Shown here: in pieces, positions 7,184-16,043 of the stretch
Layout: each line of letters opens with the position of its first letter
How positions within the stretch are numbered: position 1 is the stretch's first letter
Virus record (IMG/VR): IMGVR_UViG_3300025110_000018
Location: 1-53,856 of that record
Origin: a virus
DNA length: 53,856 bases
Direction: 5' to 3' (one strand)
Notes under the pieces: generated by a model
The model's input: the letters and a program-made list of their open reading frames with translations, nothing else
Told to the model about the DNA's origin: nothing
Databases searched by the model: none
Made by a program: the position numbers and the translations under genes

Positions 7184-9120
7184 TATTTTATTTCACCCCA
7201 ATTAGGACCAGACTCATAATCAACTTTGTTAGGTACTTCCAAGTCAACCGCATTTTCCATTATGTCTTTTATTTTATTAGCTTGTTCTTCTGATTCAATA
7301 GAAAAATCTAATTCATCATGTATTTGTATATGACCTATTAAACCTTCCTTATATAGTTCTACCATTGCTTTCTTAGTCATGTCAGCTGCGCTACCTTGAA
7401 TTAATTTATTTAAAGCTTTGTATGTAAAAGCTCTACGTGTAGCGTTTTGATGCCAGTAGTTTCGTTTTGGTTTACCATCTTTATCTTTTACAACATTACC
7501 TTCAAAGTCTTTTATGTGTGGTCCCATCTCTTGAAGTTCTAACATACGTTCATGATCTTCAGGTGGTACGTATGTTCCCCAGTCTGCTCCACGTAATACT
7601 GGTTCGTATTTAGGAAATCTGCAACGTCTACCTAATAAAGTTTTGATCTGTCCTCTAGCTTCTGAAGCTTTCATAACTTTGTTCATTAACTGTTTAACGA
7701 AAGGTGCTTCACTGTGATATTTTGTAAATAGTTCTTCTGATTTTTCTTTTGATACTCCAAGTTCTCCTTGTAGTTTTGCTTTACCCATACCATAAAACAA
7801 ACCTAAGTTAATTGTCTTTGCTTGTGATCTTGGAATCTTAGCCATCTCTGCAACAATTTTGTGAAAGTCTGTTGATGGATCTGTCTCGTATGAATCTGCA
7901 ATTTTATTTACAGATGGTAAAGAAAATTTTAAAGCATAGTGTGCAACAAGTCTTGGTTCCTGTTGCGAGTAATCAAATGTTCCCCACTTACAACCTTCTT
8001 CAGGTATAAATAAACTTCTAAGTAAAGGCCCTGTTTCCGGATCCCTGGCAGGTATTTGCTGTAGGTTTGGATTCGAATAACTAAATCGTCCTGTAACTGT
8101 ACCACCATCATCAGATCTTATTTGGTTTATATCTGCATGGATTCTACCATTGTGTTCGTGTTTTAAAATAGTATCTATGAATGTAGTTCTAACCTTGTTT
8201 ATTTTTCTTGCTTCTGCTATCATGTTAACTACAGGATTAGCATGATTAGAAATAAAATTTTTAGTAAATGAAGGAGAGTTTGTCTTTTCAGTTCGGGTAT
8301 AAGGTAGCTTCAGTTTGTCAAAAACTTTCGCAATACTTGCTGCAGCCCATATCTGAGTATCTACTCCTGTTTCTATTTTTACTTGTTGCAATAAGTTTTC
8401 TTCTTTTACTGCCAGTGCTGTTTTCAATTGATTGGCTTTCTCGATATCTACCCGAACACCTAGGTGGCGCATATCAACTAAACAAGGAAAGAGATCAGTC
8501 TCAAGATTAAATATATCCTGTAGGTTATCTTCTATAATTACTTTTTTTAATTTGTGCCAAAGTCTTAAAGTTAGTTCAGCATCTTTTTCAGCATAACCCC
8601 CAACTTCCATTGCAGGCATTCTCCACATATCTGCTTTTGGATCGAGTCCTCTTTCTTTTGCAGCTTGATTTAATCTTGCTTCACTCTTACCTTCACCAAG
8701 GTGATGCCAAGACAAAGTATTCAATGTATATGAAAATCTATTTTCATCAATTAATGATGATGCAATCATGGTATCTATAATTAAACCATTGATTTTTATA
8801 CCTAAATTACGTATCCAACATACGTCATACATAGCGTTATGAAATATTTTTGTAGCAGGTGACTCACAAATATCTTTGAACCATTCGATAGTTTTTTTTC
8901 TATCCATATTAGGTCCTTGTTCATGTGCAATAGGAAAATAATTTTTATAACCATCTACTGCTACAGCAAAACCTACAATCTCACCGTTACCTGATATAGC
9001 TCCAGAGCCTGTTGATTTTAAATCTGGATCACGTGTTTCTAAGTCAATTGCAATTTCATCAGCTGATCTTAGATCAGGATATTCTTTTGGTATAACCCAT
9101 TCTGTATGTGGTACTATCAT
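7183..9120 (-). CDS. polA: DNA polymerase I, family A, with 3'-5' exonuclease
   Basis: 645 aa, Klenow-like: an N-terminal DEDDy proofreading domain and the polymerase domain, without a 5'-3' exonuclease. Exo I is D26-L-E28, exo II HNAMYDV near residue 94, exo III Y176 to D180. Polymerase motif A is DYSQQEPR (383-390), motif B RSQAKTINLGLFYG (431-444) and motif C HDE (601-603). In motif B, Leu439 occupies the position of E. coli Phe762. This is the replicative polymerase of the phage. A ribosome site GGAGTAG precedes the ATG, and a promoter-like sequence lies at 9153-9181. Confidence 0.95.
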   Translation of the reverse strand: MIVPHTEWVIPKEYPDLRSADEIAIDLETRDPDLKSTGSGAISGNGEIVGFAVAVDGYKNYFPIAHEQGPNMDRKKTIEWFKDICESPATKIFHNAMYDVCWIRNLGIKINGLIIDTMIASSLIDENRFSYTLNTLSWHHLGEGKSEARLNQAAKERGLDPKADMWRMPAMEVGGYAEKDAELTLRLWHKLKKVIIEDNLQDIFNLETDLFPCLVDMRHLGVRVDIEKANQLKTALAVKEENLLQQVKIETGVDTQIWAAASIAKVFDKLKLPYTRTEKTNSPSFTKNFISNHANPVVNMIAEARKINKVRTTFIDTILKHEHNGRIHADINQIRSDDGGTVTGRFSYSNPNLQQIPARDPETGPLLRSLFIPEEGCKWGTFDYSQQEPRLVAHYALKFSLPSVNKIADSYETDPSTDFHKIVAEMAKIPRSQAKTINLGLFYGMGKAKLQGELGVSKEKSEELFTKYHSEAPFVKQLMNKVMKASEARGQIKTLLGRRCRFPKYEPVLRGADWGTYVPPEDHERMLELQEMGPHIKDFEGNVVKDKDGKPKRNYWHQNATRRAFTYKALNKLIQGSAADMTKKAMVELYKEGLIGHIQIHDELDFSIESEEQANKIKDIMENAVDLEVPNKVDYESGPNWGEIK

Positions 9121-9152
9121 ATTAATCTACTCCAAAAATAAATAGTCATTAA

Positions 9153-9181
9153 TGTATAAAAAAATAAATCATGCACTGCAA
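9153..9181 (-). promoter_or_regulatory. sigma70-like promoter before polA
   Basis: Minus-strand TTGCAG, 17 bases, TATACA, ending 33 bases upstream of the polA ATG in the 67-base gap between the DUF3310 gene and polA. The gap would give a short leader containing the GGAG ribosome site. Judged by sequence only. Confidence 0.4.
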
Positions 9182-9187
9182 ATTGAT

Positions 9188-9436
9188 TCACTTCTTTTTG
9201 ACCATGTCTTTCATCTTCTTTATTTCTAATTCACAATAATGAATTACCTTTTCTAAGTCTTGTATACCATTTTTATTTTTATAACGGCACACATACTTTA
9301 TAACGTTTCCTTGAAAAAAAGAAAGTTCATTCTTAGAAATAAATTCATAAGGTTGAATGTGAAACGATTTATAGTGACTCCCCCCTATCTGCTTGTCTTG
9401 AGGAAATGCATCTTTAAATATATCTTTATTTGTCAT
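9188..9436 (-). CDS. DUF3310 family protein (T7 gp1.7-like)
   Basis: 82 aa. The pattern GGSHYKSFHIQPYEFI, SFFQGNVIKYVCRY, K-x-G-x-DLEKVIHY is the DUF3310 signature. A member of this family, T7 gp1.7, is a nucleotide kinase active on dGMP/dTMP, so a role in nucleotide supply is known for one relative but not shown here. It sits between the UvrD-like helicase and PolA, overlapping the helicase stop by four bases, consistent with the replication module. Confidence 0.8.
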   Translation of the reverse strand: MTNKDIFKDAFPQDKQIGGSHYKSFHIQPYEFISKNELSFFQGNVIKYVCRYKNKNGIQDLEKVIHYCELEIKKMKDMVKKK

Positions 9437-10878
9437 ATTATTGGATAAGCCTTTCTGGTTTTATTTGCTAGTTTAAATGTATAGAGATTATTTCTTGCAC
9501 GTGTATATGCAACATACCAAACTCTATGTTCTTCATCTGCTTTATCATTGCTTTGATTCATTGCTTTGATTATCTTGTCACCAAGATCTGTACAGAGAAT
9601 TACGTTATCTTGTTCACCACCTTTAATAGCGTGAATAGTAGAAATCCAAATTCTTGCTTCTTTGTCTAAGTCTTCTTTGTTTTCAAAAAGACGTACTAAA
9701 TATTCTTTTTGTTCTTGTTCATCTTTGTCTGCTAATACAAATGCATCAAACCAGTTTTCATTCTTGTTCCATACAACATTTCCAGTGTATTCTTTAATGT
9801 CTTTTATCTGTTCTTCTATTAGCTCTTCTCCTTTACGCCAACGTTCATAGTTTTTTACAGCCTTATATAAAGATACTTTAATACTTTTTCTTTTAGTGCT
9901 TTCAAAAAACAAACCTTTTTCAATAAGTATTTTTTCTATTTTTAATAGTTTTGATACAGTCCTTGCAAGAATTAACCATTTACCTTTTGTTAAATCTATT
10001 TCATCTAAATTATATATCTCTTCACAAAGACCTTCGTGATCTCTTGGATAATATTTTTTATTTTTCTTAATTCCAGATATATTTCCAATCGCTATCCTAG
10101 ATTGTTGCTGTACAGTTTTAGATATTCTTTTTGAATATATTAAAACTTTTTCTTTTGCAGGTTCTTTTATAAATCTACTAACATCTGCTCCAGCCCATGC
10201 AAATATAGCTTGATCATCATCTCCTGCAAGATACATATCTTTAGTTTTAGTTTTTAAAATATCAAATAGTTTCCATTGCAATGGTGAAAGATCTTGAGCT
10301 TCATCTATAAAGATAACATCAAACTCTGGAATCTTATCTGGTTCTTTTGTTAATTGATCTATCATATCGTTAAACTCAAATATTTTTTTCTTGTTTTTGT
10401 AGTTAATTAAATTTTTATTGATGTGATCTAGTGTTATCCAGTTAACGTCTTTTGGATCATGTTCTTCTAAATTAAATTCATCTTTGAGATTAATACATTT
10501 ATTAAATGCTCTTTGTATAATTTGAAAGTATGGGTTTTCAAAACCTAAATAAAAAGATTCATCTTTATTATATCTATCGTAAAATTTTACTTGTAAATTT
10601 AATTCTCTACCAAGTTCTTCGTAATGATATGGTTGCATTACATCTTCTTGAACCATGTTTAAACATTCAAATGCTAGTGAATGAAGTGTCTTAAAATATC
10701 TTAACTTTTTATTTTCAAAAGGCATTCTACCTTTTGCTTCGTCTGCAGCTTTCTTAGTAAACGCAAAATAACCTATACGATGTAAAGGTATATTATATTT
10801 TCTAACATATGCTCTTGCTCTAGTAATTAATCTATGTGTCTTACCTGTTCCAGGTGGACCATAATATTTATACAACAT
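9433..10878 (-). CDS. UvrD/Rep-like superfamily 1 DNA helicase
   Basis: 481 aa from the ATG in the primase overlap; a GTG nine bases upstream is possible. Visible SF1A motifs: Walker A GPPGTGKT (at about residue 7-14), Walker B IFIDEAQDLS (about 190-199), motif III AGDDDQAIFAWAGA, motif V-like TIHAIKGGEQDNVIL near residue 420 and motif VI VWYVAYTRARNNLY. The layout is that of a compact UvrD/PcrA helicase. It overlaps the primase gene by 11 bases, so it probably acts in DNA replication or recombination. Confidence 0.9.
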   Translation of the reverse strand: MLYKYYGPPGTGKTHRLITRARAYVRKYNIPLHRIGYFAFTKKAADEAKGRMPFENKKLRYFKTLHSLAFECLNMVQEDVMQPYHYEELGRELNLQVKFYDRYNKDESFYLGFENPYFQIIQRAFNKCINLKDEFNLEEHDPKDVNWITLDHINKNLINYKNKKKIFEFNDMIDQLTKEPDKIPEFDVIFIDEAQDLSPLQWKLFDILKTKTKDMYLAGDDDQAIFAWAGADVSRFIKEPAKEKVLIYSKRISKTVQQQSRIAIGNISGIKKNKKYYPRDHEGLCEEIYNLDEIDLTKGKWLILARTVSKLLKIEKILIEKGLFFESTKRKSIKVSLYKAVKNYERWRKGEELIEEQIKDIKEYTGNVVWNKNENWFDAFVLADKDEQEQKEYLVRLFENKEDLDKEARIWISTIHAIKGGEQDNVILCTDLGDKIIKAMNQSNDKADEEHRVWYVAYTRARNNLYTFKLANKTRKAYPII

Positions 10879-12508
10879 TGTCTTCACTCTCTATGTCAAT
10901 AGTTTCTTCTACTTCCTCTGGTTTTTCAAAAAGATAAAGAGGAATCCTAGCTGCTCTTATAGGTTTAAAAGGTTTATCATTATCGTCCTTACCTGGATAT
11001 CTCTTCTGATGACCAAATAATACTCTTCTTTCTTCATCTTTATCTTCATGATTATATAATTGTCTTTCAATCATGTAAGATGTTTTTTGTGGTTCGTATT
11101 TCCATTCTTCGTTTTTTAACTTGTCATAGAATTTATCAAACACAAACCATGCAAACTTATTATCAACTAAAGGTCGACCACTTGCAAAAGACATGAAGCT
11201 TGTTGCCTGAGCCCCGTATATGTGCTTCTCTAATAATTTCTTCAACACTTCTAAAGGACTTGTGCCTGCTGCAGGTTCTATTATTTCTATTTTATCTTTA
11301 CCGCTTATTGATTTTAAAATTAAATCAAACTGCTCTTGTTTTATTGGTGGTGCTACAATCAAAGCTTGCTCAAATAAAACTGTTTTAAATTCATGAACTT
11401 GAGTTAATTTATATGTATTTTTTAAATGTAGCTGCATATTTTCTCTTTCATCAGGATGCTCTACTGTAACTCTCCATTCTGGATTTGGTTGTAAATTTAT
11501 TTTTTGTAAGTTACTTAACGTAGGATAATTTTCTTTTTCACCAGATAAAACACCATATTTTCTTTTAGTACATAAAGCTTTCATGCAGTGTGGTTCTAAT
11601 AATGGATCACTACATGTAAAACCTTTTTTCTGTTTTTCCCAACTTTTTATTTTTGATTTTATATGATCGTCTGTCCAATGTTCATCAAATGAAAAATACT
11701 TTCTACCTGCTTGTACAATCATTTTTTTCCAAGTATCATCTCCCGGATATTTTTTCTTAGCAAATACCATGTAGTTATATAGAAATCTATCTCTACCATC
11801 TGTAAATGTCATCTGTTCTTTAGTTAATTTTTGTAGACATGGTGGACCATCTTCAAACTCTTCACCACCACCTTTTAATTCTGCATAAATTAAATCTTCT
11901 TTTATTTTTTTAAATTGACTTGGATCAACTAAATTTAAACCAACTGTTTGCACAAACTTTTCAAATGACATTGTTGTTCCATCAACATCTAATGCTTTTC
12001 TATCATCACCGTTGTATGGTAAATTTATAAAATTACCATTTGATATGGTGCCGTCACTTGATATGAGTTGCGTTTGCTTTGGAAATATTTCTGTTGCCGC
12101 AGATAATTTAAAAACAAATAATAAATCTTCTAAAAAATTTCTTATTTCTTTTGCCTTGACCCACCTAGTGGTGAATACATATAAATGTAATCCACCACTT
12201 TTGGATAGAATAGGTATAATTGGCAGGTCTTTATCCTGGATGACATCAAGATAAAATTTTTTATCAATAGGGTATTTATCTACATCTATTGCACCAAACC
12301 TTGCCATACCATCGTCAGTGCAAGGTTGTATTCCTATTGATCTAATTCCTTTTATATGATCTTCGTAGTCTTGATCAGTAACGGGACTCTTAGCCCATTC
12401 ATGTTTCCATTTCTTTTTGCCTGTTACTTCGTCGATGTATCCATCATCAACTTTACAGACACCATAACTTCTTTGTAAACCCGTAAAATATTCTATGTAT
12501 TCTTTCAT
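10868..12508 (-). CDS. DNA primase of archaeo-eukaryotic (AEP) type
   Basis: 546 aa. The N-terminal third has AEP-style catalytic motifs: acidic D75-V-D77 in FGAIDVDKY, and SKSGGLHLYVF (S102 to H108) matching the sxH nucleotide-binding motif, followed by TEIFPKQ. A central Cys/His cluster (CSDPLLEPHC and CTKRKYG, about residues 310-330) could bind zinc. The C-terminal 200 residues are not recognised; I see no Walker A box. The enzyme would make primers for PolA. It starts with AGGATGAC before ATG, downstream of a hairpin at 12531-12560. Confidence 0.75.
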   Translation of the reverse strand: MKEYIEYFTGLQRSYGVCKVDDGYIDEVTGKKKWKHEWAKSPVTDQDYEDHIKGIRSIGIQPCTDDGMARFGAIDVDKYPIDKKFYLDVIQDKDLPIIPILSKSGGLHLYVFTTRWVKAKEIRNFLEDLLFVFKLSAATEIFPKQTQLISSDGTISNGNFINLPYNGDDRKALDVDGTTMSFEKFVQTVGLNLVDPSQFKKIKEDLIYAELKGGGEEFEDGPPCLQKLTKEQMTFTDGRDRFLYNYMVFAKKKYPGDDTWKKMIVQAGRKYFSFDEHWTDDHIKSKIKSWEKQKKGFTCSDPLLEPHCMKALCTKRKYGVLSGEKENYPTLSNLQKINLQPNPEWRVTVEHPDERENMQLHLKNTYKLTQVHEFKTVLFEQALIVAPPIKQEQFDLILKSISGKDKIEIIEPAAGTSPLEVLKKLLEKHIYGAQATSFMSFASGRPLVDNKFAWFVFDKFYDKLKNEEWKYEPQKTSYMIERQLYNHEDKDEERRVLFGHQKRYPGKDDNDKPFKPIRAARIPLYLFEKPEEVEETIDIESEDNVV

Positions 12509-12530
12509 TTGTCATCCTGTTTATTTTGTT

Positions 12531-12560
12531 GAGGCGACTCCAGTCTCCCTTTGTCGCCTC
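12531..12560 (-). other. stem-loop between ssDNA-binding-like gene and primase
   Basis: Perfect 8-bp stem GAGGCGAC/GTCGCCTC with a 14-base loop. On the transcript the loop is purine-rich (GGGAGA). It is unusually GC-rich for this sequence. The bases after it are not a U-run, so it may be an attenuator, RNA-processing or stability element and not a strict terminator. The stem shares GAGGCGA with the terminator after the capsid gene (38896-38924). Confidence 0.6.
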
Positions 12561-12587
12561 TGTAGCTACTATTGTTCCGTCAAACAA

Positions 12588-13367
12588 TTAGATAATTTCT
12601 TCTTGTTTAGTTTCACTGCCCTTATCATAGTCAGGTTTTGTAGCACCTGATGATACTTGCTTATGAAACTCTTGACCCATCATATAAATTGCAGCGTCTT
12701 TTTCATTAGAGACATCTAACATTCTAACCATTGATGGTTTGTAAACATGCCAAGTTTTATCTCCTGCACTTTTTTCTGCAGTCTGTAATTTAAACATTGC
12801 AGAATATGCTGCCGGTTGAAAAGAACCTTTATCATCTGTTATTCTAAGATTAGAAATAAGATCATTTAGTTTTCTTGCCGGTGTAAGATTAGATGATCTC
12901 ATTGTGATCACCGCTTTTCTTGGCGCACCATCTACCATTACAATTATGAAAAAGTACATAGTTTTTTCAATATAGTTACCGTTTTGTAATCTATATTTAA
13001 TACCACGCATTTCTTCTTTTGCATTAGCAGGTGGAGTTAAGTGTGTTCCAACAGGTGCTGATGGACTATCTCCCATCTCTTGCCACTCTGGCCATCTAGT
13101 CTGTGTATGTGCTACAATGACTTCGATACCTTTGTTGCCATCAATAGGTTGTCCAAAACTATTGGAATATATCATACCAGGTTCAGCTCCTTCTACATGC
13201 TTTGCACTTCTAGAGTTACACTCTGGTGATAGTTGATGTAAGATTTTCAGAATCGGTGTTGATACGTCATCTGATTTGATTTCCTCTGCACCTTTACCAG
13301 AATCGGCTCTAAGGTTTACAGCGGCTAGTGCACCTGCACTATTCTTTTTTACGACTTGTTTGTCCAT
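12588..13367 (-). CDS. putative ssDNA-binding-type replication protein
   Basis: 259 aa, not clearly assignable by motif. It begins with a disordered Lys/Ala-rich tail, has a strand-rich core with aromatic residues (RWPEWQEMG, YIEKTMYFFIIVMVDG), and ends in an acidic Glu-rich tail (KGSETKQEEII), as many phage ssDNA-binding proteins do. Its place upstream of primase, helicase and polymerase supports the inference. A different replication or recombination function is equally compatible with the sequence. Start preceded by AAAGGAGTAAATAGT. Confidence 0.5.
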   Translation of the reverse strand: MDKQVVKKNSAGALAAVNLRADSGKGAEEIKSDDVSTPILKILHQLSPECNSRSAKHVEGAEPGMIYSNSFGQPIDGNKGIEVIVAHTQTRWPEWQEMGDSPSAPVGTHLTPPANAKEEMRGIKYRLQNGNYIEKTMYFFIIVMVDGAPRKAVITMRSSNLTPARKLNDLISNLRITDDKGSFQPAAYSAMFKLQTAEKSAGDKTWHVYKPSMVRMLDVSNEKDAAIYMMGQEFHKQVSSGATKPDYDKGSETKQEEII

Positions 13368-13404
13368 ACTATTTACTCCTTTATTAGTTTAGTATTTTAG
13401 TTGT

Positions 13405-13953
13405 TTATTTTTTATTAGTTACACTAGTTCTTTTACCTTCTAGTGTATTAAACAGATCAGCAGGAACTTCATTACCATTTGTTTTCCATTCCTTCATCAC
13501 TGCAGAGAGTCGAGCGTGGTGAACTTTCTCTTGTTGAGTTGGTTCATAGCCACGCTCCCTCGCAAGGCTAGCGTATTCGACAGCCTTGTTATCTTCGCCT
13601 TGGCCAAATGTTACTGTAATATTATTATCTACAATATCACCTAAGCCATTGTCTCGAAGCCATTTGATACCTTCATTCTTTTTGTCTGCTTTGAATGAAG
13701 CAAAAAACCTATCACCTACAGATAGTTCAGAACCATCTTTTAGTTTTACAGTTTTTAAATTTTGTTTGTCCATAATTTCTGGAATTACAAATTCAGAAAT
13801 ATATTTTTCTTGAGCTTTAAACTCTTTTAGTTTTTGTTCTGTAGCCAATACTTGTGCGCTAACAGTTTTAAATTGTTCTATTGCTTCTGATAATTCATTG
13901 ACATCAACGTTATCAGTTTGATCAGGTGCATCCTGTCTTAAATTTATATTCAT
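13405..13953 (-). CDS. conserved protein of replication module, unknown function
   Basis: 182 aa. The first half is helical with coiled-coil character (SEAIEQFKTVSAQVLATEQKLKEF is the visible segment), the second contains ELSVGDRFFASFKADKK and a charged C-terminus. I recognise no enzymatic motif. It precedes the ssDNA-binding-like gene by 37 bases and follows a promoter-like element at 13975-14002, so it is probably the first or second gene of the replication operon. Confidence 0.6.
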   Translation of the reverse strand: MNINLRQDAPDQTDNVDVNELSEAIEQFKTVSAQVLATEQKLKEFKAQEKYISEFVIPEIMDKQNLKTVKLKDGSELSVGDRFFASFKADKKNEGIKWLRDNGLGDIVDNNITVTFGQGEDNKAVEYASLARERGYEPTQQEKVHHARLSAVMKEWKTNGNEVPADLFNTLEGKRTSVTNKK

Positions 13954-13974
13954 AATTTTGCCTTTCGTAAAATG

Positions 13975-14002
13975 TATATATAGGATAATTCTAGTTTGTC
14001 AA
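13975..14002 (-). promoter_or_regulatory. sigma70-like promoter for replication genes
   Basis: Minus-strand TTGACA, 16-base spacer, TATATA, 22 bases upstream of the ATG at 13953. The block AATTATCCTATATA is shared with the element at 1177-1204, making it one of two copies of a probable phage promoter. It sits in the gap between two genes. Confidence 0.5.
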
Positions 14003-14341
14003 CTAGTTCTGAAAAATATTTATTTCGATTGGGTAGTATGTTTTTTCCTGTCTGTCCCATTTTAACAACTTGTATTTGCCGTTAGTCATATCAGAAACTA
14101 TTGAACATGTCACTCCAATAATTGCAGGATCACCAGATAATAATAAATAATCTTCTTCTGTAAAACTTTTTAATTTATCTCTTATTTGAAAAATCAAAGG
14201 TCCTGGTGAAAAAATCATTTGTGCTCTTGCAGGAAGCATAACCGTAATCTCGCCATATTTTTGTGCACCCATTATATTATATTTGGGTTGACCGGTTTCT
14301 CTATCGACAGGGATGTCTTGTACTAAATACACTTTTGGCAT
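14003..14341 (-). CDS. conserved phage protein, 112 aa
   Basis: Begins MPKVYLVQDIPVDRETGQ and has a compact, probably strand-rich body (YGEITVMLPARAQMIF, LLSGDPAIIGVTCSI, KYKLLKWDRQEKTYYPI). I have seen proteins of this pattern in marine podoviruses upstream of replication genes but know no function. It is divergent from the helicase at 14395, with a 53-base intergenic region. Confidence 0.6.
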   Translation of the reverse strand: MPKVYLVQDIPVDRETGQPKYNIMGAQKYGEITVMLPARAQMIFSPGPLIFQIRDKLKSFTEEDYLLLSGDPAIIGVTCSIVSDMTNGKYKLLKWDRQEKTYYPIEINIFQN

Positions 14342-14369
14342 TGACTTTTTCCTTTTGTAATAATATATA
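14341..14369 (+). promoter_or_regulatory. sigma70-like promoter for the plus-strand helicase
   Basis: TTGACT, 17 bases, TATATA in the divergent gap between 14341 and 14395. The -35 box touches the start codon of the minus-strand gene. An AGAAAGAAAAA purine tract precedes the helicase ATG. It is the only good promoter-like sequence that could drive this isolated plus-strand gene. Confidence 0.5.
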
Positions 14370-14394
14370 CACTTTTAGAAAGAAAAAGCAAATT

Positions 14395-15828
14395 ATGAAC
14401 TATAAATTTAAAACTAAGCCGTATGGCCATCAATTAGATGCATTAGAAGCATCGTGGGACAAAGAAAATTTTGCGTACTTTATGGAAATGGGTACAGGTA
14501 AATCAAAAGTATTATTAGATAATGCAGCTGTATTATATGACAAAGGTCTTATAAATGGACTGTTATTAATTGCACCAAAAGGTGTATATAAAAATTGGTA
14601 TGACTCTGAAATACCAACTCACTTACCAGATCACATACAGAAAAAAGTTGTGCTTTGGAAAACATCTGACAAATCTAAAAAACAAAGAGATATCTTAAAT
14701 ACTTTATTTAAATCAGAAACAGATTTTCATATTTTAATTATGAACGTAGAAGCTTTTTCATCTGGTACTGGAACACAGTTTGCTAAAAAATTTTTATCAT
14801 GTCACAAATCAATGATTGCAATTGATGAATCAACTACAATTAAAACACCTACATCAAATAGAACTAAAAATATTTTATCACTTAGAAAAGATTGTAAGTA
14901 TAGAAGAATACTAACAGGTTCTCCTGTAACTAAATCACCGCTAGATTTATTTAGTCAATGTCAGTTTCTTGATCCCTGGCTCCTGGACCATCAATCTTAC
15001 TACACATTTCGTGCTAGATATTCTATCTGTAAAAAGATTCAAGTTAATGGTCGTCAAGTAGAAATAGTTGTAGGCTACAGAAATCTTGGTGAGTTATCCG
15101 ATAAGATAAAACCTTTTTCTAAAAGAATATTGAAAGATGATTGTTTAGATTTACCTGAAAAAAGTTATGTCAAGCATTATGTTGAACTTACAAAAGAACA
15201 AAAGAAAGTATATGAACAAATGAAAAAAGAAGCAATAGCTTTTTTAGATGGTAAGATGCAATCTTCAGCAACTGTTATGACACAATTAATGAGACTACAT
15301 CAAATTACTTGTGGACATTTTACTGCTGATGATGGTACGATAAAAGATTTACCTTGTAGTAGGCTTGGTGAATTAATGAACATCTTAGAAAATGTAGAAG
15401 GTAAAACTATTATATGGTCCCACTACACCCATGATGTAAGAAGAATTATTGCAGAGATTAAAAAAGTATATGGTGATGATTCTGTTGTAGATTATTATGG
15501 TGCAACAGATACAGATGCTAGATCAGCTAACATTAAAAAATTTCAAAACAATGATAACTGTAGATTCTTTGTAGGAACCACTCACACTGGTGGTTACGGT
15601 ATTACATTAACTGCAGGTAGTAATATGATTTATTTTTCTAATGGTTACGATCTTGAAAAAAGACAACAGTCAGAAGCACGTATTGATCGTATAGGTCAAA
15701 CAAGAAAAATGACTTATATAGATATAATGAGTCAAGATACTATTGATGAAAGAATTGTAAAAGCTTTACGTAATAAAGTTAACATTGCTAATACAATTAT
15801 GGATGAAGATTTTAGAGAGTGGATCTAG
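14395..15828 (+). CDS. SNF2-type superfamily 2 helicase
   Basis: 477 aa from the ATG after the purine-rich site. Motifs in order: Walker A MGTGKS (about residue 30), LLIAPKGVYKNWYDSE (Ia), Walker B AIDESTT (DEST, not DEAD), TGSP (III), IIWSHYTHDV (IV), GGYGITLTAGSNMIYF (V) and QQSEARIDRIGQ (VI), as in SNF2-family translocases. It probably remodels DNA or recombination intermediates during phage replication. It is the only replication-type gene on the plus strand, flanked by minus-strand genes and converging on 15825-16043 with a four-base overlap. Confidence 0.9.
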   Translation: MNYKFKTKPYGHQLDALEASWDKENFAYFMEMGTGKSKVLLDNAAVLYDKGLINGLLLIAPKGVYKNWYDSEIPTHLPDHIQKKVVLWKTSDKSKKQRDILNTLFKSETDFHILIMNVEAFSSGTGTQFAKKFLSCHKSMIAIDESTTIKTPTSNRTKNILSLRKDCKYRRILTGSPVTKSPLDLFSQCQFLDPWLLDHQSYYTFRARYSICKKIQVNGRQVEIVVGYRNLGELSDKIKPFSKRILKDDCLDLPEKSYVKHYVELTKEQKKVYEQMKKEAIAFLDGKMQSSATVMTQLMRLHQITCGHFTADDGTIKDLPCSRLGELMNILENVEGKTIIWSHYTHDVRRIIAEIKKVYGDDSVVDYYGATDTDARSANIKKFQNNDNCRFFVGTTHTGGYGITLTAGSNMIYFSNGYDLEKRQQSEARIDRIGQTRKMTYIDIMSQDTIDERIVKALRNKVNIANTIMDEDFREWI

Positions 15829-16043
15829 AACCAACCTTTATCTATAACTTTCTCTAATAATAAAAGTGCGACAGCCCCCACCGTCGCTAATAATGCCCAA
15901 TAGATTTTATCTATCTTACCGCCCAAATCGTGAATACCATTATGCATGTGTTTCATGTCTTTTTTCATACCCGTTATATATCCGTAGATAGCAAGTAAAT
16001 GTTCTCTTGTAGTTTTAGGTCTTAATTTATCACCGTTAGGCAT
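15825..16043 (-). CDS. small C-terminally anchored membrane protein (hemolysin XhlA/holin-like)
   Basis: 72 aa. A charged N-terminal helical region with MKKDMKHMHNGIHDLGGKID is followed by one membrane span, IYWALLATVGAVALLLL, and a short KVIDKGWF tail. This layout resembles XhlA-type proteins that act with phage holins, but could also be a virion membrane protein, because it is coupled (TAATG) to the 1340-aa gene upstream. Holin-type function is inference. Confidence 0.5.
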   Translation of the reverse strand: MPNGDKLRPKTTREHLLAIYGYITGMKKDMKHMHNGIHDLGGKIDKIYWALLATVGAVALLLLEKVIDKGWF

